Shown piece after piece: positions 1 through 4,838 of a stretch of DNA of 7,860 bases (its first letter is position 1; every line of letters starts with the position of its first letter). A model generated the notes under the pieces. That model ran no database searches. It was not told the origin of the DNA and was given only the letters and a program-made list of their open reading frames with translations. The translations under genes were made by a program, and so were the position numbers. Source of the stretch: Planctomycetia bacterium (GTDB lineage: Bacteria; Planctomycetota; Planctomycetia; Pirellulales; UBA1268); NCBI GenBank assembly GCA_009919445.1, contig RGBY01000111.1, positions 1 through 7,860 on the forward strand, read 5' to 3'.

Positions 1-1684
1 AGAGCCGGTTGAAGAGCGCCTGCAGCAGTGGCGTGGGGGGCTCCATCTGGGCCAGCCGCAACTGCGTGGCCAGGCGATCGGCTGGTTCAGCTGACTCAGG
101 CTCGGGTTGGCTCACTTCTTTTTTCGTGAACATGCTGAACGGTTTTTGTAGCGCCGCCAGCACTGGGTTGGTTGGCTTGCGTTCTGATTCTGCTGCGGCT
201 GGGGCCTCAGTGGCGGCGGCCGTCTGCTCGGGCTGCGGAGTGGCTTCTGGCTCCGGGCTGGCAGACCAGGCCGATGGGCTGGTGAGTCGCTCGCCTTGGG
301 CCGCAGCCATTGCGGTTGTCGGGGCAGGGGGCAGCCACGGCTCGGTGGTTGTCTGGCCGGGTGACGGGGCTGGTGCGGGCTCGATGAGGCCAGCAGGAGA
401 CGGCGGCGGCGTCGCCGCCACGGCGCGGGGCACCTGCGGCGCGGCGGGACGGGTTGTGGGGTACGGGCCAACGGGAGCAACGGAATACTCTGCCGCCAGT
501 TCCCTGCTTGGCTCACTGTTGAACTGCCCGGGCTCTGCAGACCAGGGTGCGGCCGCAGACTGAACTGAACCTGACTCACTCAGCTCGGGCTCACTTAGAC
601 TGCTAGCAATCTGGGCTTTTTCCCATGCAGGTTGTGGAACGGGTTGCCGGCTTGTTTCAGCAACTGGTTCGTCGGCTGCCGCGACGGTTGACCGGTTTGG
701 TGCTCCTGCTGCGACAGAACTGGCCAACGCCGGCGGCACCGCGGCACGACCGGCAGGCTGTTGGGCAATCGTAGAGGTAGGCGTTTCAGGCATCGCTGGC
801 AATGGTGCCTGAAGTGATTCAGCCAATGCCGTCGAACGATCCAGTTCACGGGTCTCTGCTGTGGTCAGGCGAGGTGCCACCGATGAGGTGACCGCAGCGA
901 CTGGGGTTGCGTCAAACCCTGTCTCGCTTGGGGAACGGGCGTGGGGGGCAGACTGGCTGGCATATCGCGACGTGGTCAGGGCTGGCGCGGTGCTGGCAAA
1001 GTCGGAGAGGCCACGCACCTTGGCAGCAATCTGATTGACTGATCCTGATTTTGTGGTTGGGCCCGTCGCGGCGGCATCGGCCAGCAATGATCCGGCGGTC
1101 GAGAAATCACTGGCGACTTCGATCTCCTCAGCAATCACGGTGACGGCACTGGCCAGATCTCGTGTTGGGAGGGCACTGTTTGTGCTACCGCCCGTCTGTT
1201 GGAGGTGCCGACCGACAGTGGCGATAAAGCGACCGGTTGCAGTTGGGCACTCAAAGCGGGCGGTGACCGTGCCATCTGCCCGAACAATGCAGCAGCCGGG
1301 CACCTGATTCATGCCGAGATCAGTCGCGACAGCTGGCGTGGCATCCACATCAATCAGCACGGGCTCAAAGCAGGCCGCCAAAAGGGCTGCAGTGCTGGGA
1401 TCGGCAAGCACGTGTTTCCGTACCTGGGCTGAGGCAGGACTCCACTCAGCCGTAAAGACAACCAGCACTGGTCGGTTGTAGTTTCCAGCAGCGGTAAGAG
1501 CCTGTTCCAGTGACGAGTGCCAGTTGATTGCAGCCGGTTCTGCGGCAAACCCGGTTCGATTCCCAAAGAACCCGCTGCCCAGCATGGAAAGGGCAACAAG
1601 CCAGGCTAGCAGCGAACTCCGCTGAAACCGTTGGGCTTGCAGATTGCGGGTGGAGAAGTCAGGCGTCAGGCGAAATCCGAACAT
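1..1684 (-). CDS. Exported thioredoxin-like protein lacking CxxC, with long Pro/Ala-rich tail (partial, C-terminus off the left edge)
   Basis: Seen: the minus strand is open from ATG 1684-1682 to the window edge, giving 561 complete codons and no stop. An AGAGG ribosome binding site (1697-1693) lies 8 nt before the ATG. Residues 1-48 look like a long signal peptide: an Arg-containing n-region, a hydrophobic stretch at about 24-40, and a likely cut after GFAA. Residues about 52-165 read as a thioredoxin-like fold: a VLVVFTAEW strand, then SPAS (82-85) where CGPC would stand, a later strand VLIDVDA (109-115), and NQVPG (126-130) supplying the cis-proline. Residues about 165-561 are low-complexity and rich in Pro, Ala, Ser, Thr and Glu, with a less biased patch near 506-522 (NPVLAALQKPFSMF). 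Known: family members with CxxC are periplasmic thiol oxidoreductases; without the cysteines redox catalysis is unlikely. Inferred: a binding or scaffold role in the envelope. It is divergent from rho. The coding call is firm, the function is not. Confidence 0.85.
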   Translation of the reverse strand, partial: MFGFRLTPDFSTRNLQAQRFQRSSLLAWLVALSMLGSGFFGNRTGFAAEPAAINWHSSLEQALTAAGNYNRPVLVVFTAEWSPASAQVRKHVLADPSTAALLAACFEPVLIDVDATPAVATDLGMNQVPGCCIVRADGTVTARFECPTATGRFIATVGRHLQQTGGSTNSALPTRDLASAVTVIAEEIEVASDFSTAGSLLADAAATGPTTKSGSVNQIAAKVRGLSDFASTAPALTTSRYASQSAPHARSPSETGFDATPVAAVTSSVAPRLTTAETRELDRSTALAESLQAPLPAMPETPTSTIAQQPAGRAAVPPALASSVAAGAPNRSTVAAADEPVAETSRQPVPQPAWEKAQIASSLSEPELSESGSVQSAAAPWSAEPGQFNSEPSRELAAEYSVAPVGPYPTTRPAAPQVPRAVAATPPPSPAGLIEPAPAPSPGQTTTEPWLPPAPTTAMAAAQGERLTSPSAWSASPEPEATPQPEQTAAATEAPAAAESERKPTNPVLAALQKPFSMFTKKEVSQPEPESAEPADRLATQLRLAQMEPPTPLLQALFNRL

Positions 1685-1713
1685 CGTTGCAGCCTCTGCA
1701 TGGATGGTCCTCT

Positions 1714-1760
1714 GCCGCCGGTGGGGCGGCCCTTGCAGGTTCTATCGGTCGAAACGACCG
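1714..1760 (-). other. Two hairpins in the leader of the thioredoxin-like gene
   Basis: Two perfect 6-bp inverted repeats lie between the attenuator-like element and the ribosome binding site. One is CGGTCG/CGACCG (1746-1751 with 1755-1760, 3-nt loop); the other is GCCGCC/GGCGGC (1714-1719 with 1725-1730, 5-nt loop). The second ends 16 nt before the AGAGG ribosome binding site. They could stabilise the leader or limit ribosome access. Short GC-rich stems arise easily by chance in this DNA, so the functional call is weak. Confidence 0.3.
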
Positions 1761-1782
1761 GTGAAATCAGGGAAGATTTGCT

Positions 1783-1818
1783 GAAAAATGGCATCCTGAG
1801 GCCATTTTTCGGGCCTCA
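1783..1818 (-). promoter_or_regulatory. Overlapping alternative hairpins, attenuator-like
   Basis: Hairpin A is a perfect 10-bp inverted repeat, GAAAAATGGC (1783-1792) with GCCATTTTTC (1801-1810), 8-nt loop. Hairpin B is a perfect 7-bp repeat, TGAGGCC (1797-1803) with GGCCTCA (1812-1818), 8-nt loop. They share bases 1801-1803, and the loop of B contains most of one arm of A, so only one can form. Read on the minus strand, B is made first and A second. A has a GC core flanked by A5 and U5, like an intrinsic terminator; B would act as antiterminator. The element lies about 100 nt upstream of the thioredoxin-like gene. Alternatively A is only a bidirectional terminator. No ligand-binding fold or leader peptide was recognised. 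Confidence 0.35.
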
Positions 1819-1827
1819 ACCTGCCTG

Positions 1828-1835
1828 CCCCCCCC
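1828..1835. repeat. C8 homopolymer tract
   Basis: Eight consecutive C on the plus strand (G8 on the minus strand), lying in the divergent intergenic region between the attenuator-like hairpins and the candidate rho promoter. Tracts of this length can slip during replication; here slippage would alter promoter or leader spacing and no reading frame. Confidence 0.9.
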
Positions 1836-1890
1836 AGTTTCACGGACGAAGGCCCGTCACCTTGCGAAAAGGCTGGCGAGGGGCGAGTAC

Positions 1891-1919
1891 TTGACGGGAT
1901 CGCCATCGCCGGAGATACT
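1891..1919 (+). promoter_or_regulatory. Candidate sigma-70-type promoter for rho
   Basis: TTGACG (1891-1896) and GATACT (1914-1919) are separated by 17 bp. They match the TTGACA and TATAAT consensus at 5/6 and 4/6 positions. Transcription would start near 1926, giving rho a leader of about 580 nt. It is the best-spaced pair I saw on the plus strand upstream of rho, but a closer promoter with poorer consensus cannot be excluded. Confidence 0.4.
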
Positions 1920-2506
1920 TCGACCTCAGTGATACCCATGTATCGCGATCGAGCGATCGGGGATCTGTGCTCAACAGCCGCAAGCGGACGTTGGGCCCTC
2001 GCTTCACAGCACCGAACCGGACCACAGACTGTTGTCCATTGAGCGTGCTGCGGGCGTCTCCTCGGTTAGTCACGGTCAATTTCGCCCAATGTGGCGGAGA
2101 TGCCAGGGGCGGGTCGGTTCGAAGAACTCCGCTGCTTCGGAGGCTTGTCGCCAATGGAGGCGATTTGTGCCGGCTCAAGGTCTCTGGCAGGCCAGACTGC
2201 GGTCGGCCTCCTGTTTTCATCCTTTGAATAAGGGAGAACTCGCTCCCAACCGGCTTGTTATTGCGGCGGTTTTGAGCGGATCGAAACAACCTGACGCGGT
2301 GGTTGCCTTCTGGCCAAGACTGGGAGGAAGCGGGCCTCGCAGGTTCGACAGCGAATGGAAGCGTGCATGTTCCGCGGCAGGATGTCCGCGGTCTGAATCT
2401 GAAGATGTTCAAAAGCCTCGGTGCGGGTGATCCCCGGATGGGGCAGATGTTCCGGTTTCGAGCACCGTGCCGGCCGGATTGTTTTTCTGGAGAGTGAACG
2501 AGCGAT
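1920..2506 (+). other. Long non-coding stretch, probable rho leader
   Basis: No open frame here reads like a protein: the candidates on both strands have biased, Arg/Ser/Pro-rich translations with no recognisable motif and no good ribosome binding site. Small hairpins are present: CTCCG/CGGAG (2127-2131 with 2138-2142), TCGCC/GGCGA (2148-2152 with 2159-2163) and GGGAG/CTCCC (2232-2236 with 2243-2247). In Escherichia coli the rho leader mediates autoregulation by Rho-dependent termination; a similar role here is only inference from position and length. Confidence 0.35.
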
Positions 2507-3859
2507 ATGGCAAAGCGGAGACGTTCCCGATCAGGTGGTCGGTCAGGCTACGGTGGAGGCCAGGGTGGTGGCCAAGGTGGTCAGCAGGGAGGCCATGGCG
2601 GCCGTCGGCGACGCTATCGCCGCGGCGGAGGTGGCGGTGCCCCAGTGGCTGCTGGTGCCGGTGCGGTCGATATGGAAGGCGAGGGCATGCGGCCGCCAGA
2701 GCCGGAGCCCGAGGTTTCGGAAAACGGTGAGCCGATACCGCTGGAGCCGGGTGAGGGTGTCCTTGAGATGCATCCGAACGGGTATGGCTTTCTGCGTAGT
2801 CCCGAGAACAACTACTCGCGCGAACGCACCGACCCCTTTGTGCCGGCGACGATGATCGAACGCTTCCGGCTGCGTGAGGGGGTCTATGTCAAAGCCAAGG
2901 TCCAGCAGGGACGTCGGCAGCAGGGACCGCGGGTCCGTGAGCTCGATGAAGTCGAGGGCATGACGCCCGAGGTCTACTCTGAGATTAAAACATTCGATCA
3001 GTTGACACCGATCAACCCAGAGACCTGGCTGCGTTTGGAGACGGGGCAGCAGCCTCTGACGACGCGGATCATGGATCTGCTGACACCGCTCGGGAAGGGG
3101 CAACGTGCTCTCATCGTGGCTCCGCCGCGAACCGGCAAGACGGTGCTCCTGCAGCAGGTGTCGCAGGCGGTGTCGCAGAATCATCCTGAACTATCGCTGG
3201 TGATGCTGTTGATTGACGAACGTCCCGAAGAGGTGACTGATATGCGTCGGTCAGTCGAGGGCGAGGTTGTCGCCAGCAGTCTCGACTGCGACGTAGAAAG
3301 CCATGTGCGGCTTTCGCAGTTGGTGATTGAACGCTGCAAGCGAATGGCTGAGGCAGGGAAAGACGTTTTCCTGCTCATGGACTCAATCACCCGGATGGCC
3401 CGTGCCTTCAATAAGTGGGTTGGCAATACCGGCCGCACCATGTCAGGTGGCGTGGACATCAAAGCGCTTGATATCCCCAAGAAGCTGTTCGCGACGGCTC
3501 GCGTATTTGAAGAGGGCGGTTCACTGACGATCGTCGCCACGGCGCTTGTTGATACCGGAAGCCGAATGGACGAACTGATTTTTCAGGAGTTCAAGGGGAC
3601 TGGCAACATGGAGTTGGTGCTCGACCGGAAACTCTCTGATCGGCGAGTTTGGCCGGCAATCGACATTTCACAGTCTGGCACCCGCCGCGAGGAAAAGCTT
3701 CTCGACCCCGACACACTGCACTCTGTCAACATGCTGCGGCGGACGCTCTCGTCGATGCATCATGTTGATGCCATGGAGCAGCTGACGAAGCAGTTGGCCA
3801 AATTTAAGAGTAATCGGGAATTTATCGCGTTGATCGCTGGGTCGCGAAGTGAAGACTGA
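2507..3859 (+). CDS. rho: Transcription termination factor Rho
   Basis: A 450-residue hexameric RNA helicase/translocase that ends transcription at Rho-dependent sites. Seen, in order: residues 1-45 are Gly/Gln/Arg-rich (GGGQ, GGQQ, RRRRYRR); 46-80 are acidic and Pro-rich; about 82-150 are the RNA-binding cold-shock-like domain (GVLEMHPNGYGFLRS); about 165-450 are the ATPase. Walker A is APPRTGKT (205-212, Lys211), the catalytic Glu lies in DERPEE (237-242), Walker B is VFLLMD (287-292), the secondary RNA-binding loop is GRTMSGGVD (309-317), and the arginine-finger region is SGTRREEK (390-397). All key residues are intact. The helical Rho_N domain usual before the RNA-binding domain is missing. 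A TGA at 2495-2497 in frame, 9 nt upstream of the ATG, rules out a longer N-terminus. GGAGAG (2489-2494) is the likely ribosome binding site, with a slightly long 12-nt spacing. A probable terminator follows. Confidence 0.97.
   Translation: MAKRRRSRSGGRSGYGGGQGGGQGGQQGGHGGRRRRYRRGGGGGAPVAAGAGAVDMEGEGMRPPEPEPEVSENGEPIPLEPGEGVLEMHPNGYGFLRSPENNYSRERTDPFVPATMIERFRLREGVYVKAKVQQGRRQQGPRVRELDEVEGMTPEVYSEIKTFDQLTPINPETWLRLETGQQPLTTRIMDLLTPLGKGQRALIVAPPRTGKTVLLQQVSQAVSQNHPELSLVMLLIDERPEEVTDMRRSVEGEVVASSLDCDVESHVRLSQLVIERCKRMAEAGKDVFLLMDSITRMARAFNKWVGNTGRTMSGGVDIKALDIPKKLFATARVFEEGGSLTIVATALVDTGSRMDELIFQEFKGTGNMELVLDRKLSDRRVWPAIDISQSGTRREEKLLDPDTLHSVNMLRRTLSSMHHVDAMEQLTKQLAKFKSNREFIALIAGSRSED
2534..2638 (+). 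repeat. Coding low-complexity segment: Gly/Gln repeats and Arg clusters of Rho
   Basis: Codons 10-44 of rho are a degenerate tandem of Gly-Gly-Gln units (GGGQ GGGQ GGQQ GGH), then an RRRRYRR cluster and a Gly run. On the DNA it is a G-rich, imperfect GGTGGCCAA-like repeat. Such tracts change length readily, so the number of units may vary between related strains. Confidence 0.6.
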
Positions 3860-3902
3860 CCGGTGAAGGAAAGGCTGGCCGGCGAAGTGAAGACGAACCG
3901 GT
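3836..3902 (+). repeat. Imperfect direct repeat of the rho 3' end
   Basis: Positions 3836-3864 recur at 3874-3902, offset by 38 bp, with 24 of 29 bases identical; the core GCGAAGTGAAGAC (3844-3856 and 3882-3894) is perfect. The first copy contains the last codons and the TGA of rho. In the second the stop is replaced by GAA, and the copy lies out of frame downstream. It looks like an old small tandem duplication of the gene end. Confidence 0.75.
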
Positions 3903-3922
3903 TCGGTTGACCGTGCGGATGC

Positions 3923-3958
3923 TGACGCATGGGCGAGGCCGTGCGTCGCTGGTTCTTT
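3923..3958 (+). terminator. Probable intrinsic terminator of rho
   Basis: GACGCATGG (3924-3932) pairs with CCGTGCGTC (3939-3947): nine pairs including one T-G wobble, with a 6-nt loop GCGAGG. An extra wobble pair 3923/3948 is possible. The stem is followed by GCTGGTTCTTT, a modest T-rich tail. It lies 64 nt after the rho stop and just before the next promoter, as expected for a terminator. The tail is weaker than the classic T-run. Confidence 0.5.
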
Positions 3959-3986
3959 GACACCCCGCTCTGCGGCTACGTATACT
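3957..3986 (+). promoter_or_regulatory. Near-consensus sigma-70-type promoter of the 247-residue gene
   Basis: A perfect -35 hexamer TTGACA (3957-3962) and a -10 TATACT (3981-3986, 5/6 match) are separated by 18 bp. Transcription would start near 3993, giving a leader of about 80 nt before the ATG at 4074. Because the -35 box is part of the DNA upstream of the transcript, the TTG at 3957 that opens the same reading frame cannot be its start codon. This is the strongest promoter match seen in the window. Confidence 0.65.
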
Positions 3987-4073
3987 CTGTCAATTCGCTG
4001 CCGCCAGGGGGCCGAAACGGAACGGCTCTGTCGGCTTTTTGCGATCCCTGCTGATCACCCGGAGACTGCAACG

Positions 4074-4817
4074 ATGACACCGTACGCTTCGCTGGCCGAT
4101 GACATGTACGTGAATGTCAACCTCGCCACGGAGATGGAACTTCCCGGACAGCGGGAGACGGTGCTGCACTTCTTTGAGTGCATTCAGAAAAAGTTTCCGA
4201 CGATGCGGAAATTCCATGCCCGAGACAAACGCGACTTTGTTCTTGAGGAAGACAAAGAGCAGGGCCGGTACCGGTGGGTGGCAGTCGAACCGCGGCGACT
4301 TTGCTCGGGGCATGTCAATCCAGCTACGATTGAAGAGGCTCTTGAGCAACACCGGCTGCTTCTCGATTTAGCTCCACCGCTCTTGTCAGTGAGCCCACTC
4401 GACTGCGAGGCTCTCGACGTTCTGTTCGGTTTTGATTTCGCGTTTCGCGGAAACCACAACGCACTCTTGGCCGAGGCCCTCGGCCCTGGCCCGGCACTTG
4501 AGGGTGTGGGTGACCTGCCGGGCAGTCGGATCATCAATTTCGAGCCGTCGTTGACGATTGCAGTCGATGAGGATTGCCGAACGCAGGTGCGGGTCAGTAC
4601 TGAAACCCGGACTAATGCGTTTCAGGTGCGGACGGGTGAGTTTGTCGAGGAGCAACTCAGCGTCTACGTGACGGCCCGGCAGTACGGCAGCCTGGATGCA
4701 GGCGTGACCTACCTCGACGCAGTCGAACGACTGGCCCGGCTGGCTCAGGACGTGGTCGATAGTTACGTGGTCGAGCAGATTCTGCGGCCGCTGGCTCGAA
4801 CCATTTCGCTTAAGTAA
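4074..4817 (+). CDS. Conserved protein of unknown function, 247 residues
   Basis: Start chosen at ATG 4074: GGAG (4061-4064) stands 9 nt upstream, and the frame's longer start (TTG 3957) falls inside the promoter. ATG 4104 is a possible but less supported alternative. The product has no signal peptide or membrane segment and should be cytoplasmic. Visible segments are a charged N-terminal region (MELPGQRETVLHFFECIQ, 21-38), a DKRDFVLEEDKEQGRYRW stretch (51-68), SVSPLDCEALDVLFGFDF (105-122) with RGNHN (125-129), then NFEPS...DEDCRTQ (155-171) and an acidic region leading to a C-terminal helix (DVVDSYVVEQILRPLA). From memory, similar proteins occur in planctomycetes without assigned function; I cannot verify this here. 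No nucleotide-binding or classic catalytic motif is visible. It is probably its own transcription unit downstream of rho and is convergent with the sulfatase, 21 nt apart. Confidence 0.88.
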   Translation: MTPYASLADDMYVNVNLATEMELPGQRETVLHFFECIQKKFPTMRKFHARDKRDFVLEEDKEQGRYRWVAVEPRRLCSGHVNPATIEEALEQHRLLLDLAPPLLSVSPLDCEALDVLFGFDFAFRGNHNALLAEALGPGPALEGVGDLPGSRIINFEPSLTIAVDEDCRTQVRVSTETRTNAFQVRTGEFVEEQLSVYVTARQYGSLDAGVTYLDAVERLARLAQDVVDSYVVEQILRPLARTISLK

Positions 4818-4832
4818 CGAGACGAGAGCGGC
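4787..4832. terminator. Possible hairpin across the convergent gene ends
   Basis: GCCGCT (4787-4792) and CTCG (4795-4798) can pair with CGAG (4823-4826) and AGCGGC (4827-4832): ten pairs with a GG bulge, and a 24-nt loop holding the TAA of the 247-residue gene. On the plus strand it is followed by T-rich DNA (ACTTTCGTTTCTGTTTTC) starting 8 nt later. The long loop and the gap before the T-rich run make it a weak terminator candidate. Confidence 0.25.
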
Positions 4833-4838
4833 TGCTGC

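Noticed and set aside
112..579. 155-residue minus-strand frame rich in Pro, Arg and Gln
   Set aside because: It is an out-of-frame reading of the Pro/Ala-rich tail of the thioredoxin-like gene, which is open through the whole region in another frame.
1936..1960. GCGATCG repeats near 1945-1958 as an operator or iterated palindrome site
   Set aside because: There are only two adjacent copies, in GC-rich DNA, with no further spaced copies noticed. Chance is enough.
1840..2412. 190-residue minus-strand frame in the intergenic region
   Set aside because: The translation is Arg/Ser/Pro-biased without any motif, the start lacks a clear ribosome binding site, and it runs across the candidate rho promoter and leader.
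2303..2497. Possible missing N-terminal domain of Rho in another frame
   Set aside because: The upstream frames show nothing like the helical Rho_N domain, and an in-frame TGA at 2495-2497 separates them from rho, so a frameshift explanation is not supported.
3957..4073. Longer start (TTG 3957) for the 247-residue gene
   Set aside because: The TTG is the first half of a perfect -35 box, so it would not be in the transcript. The ATG at 4074 has a well-placed GGAG.
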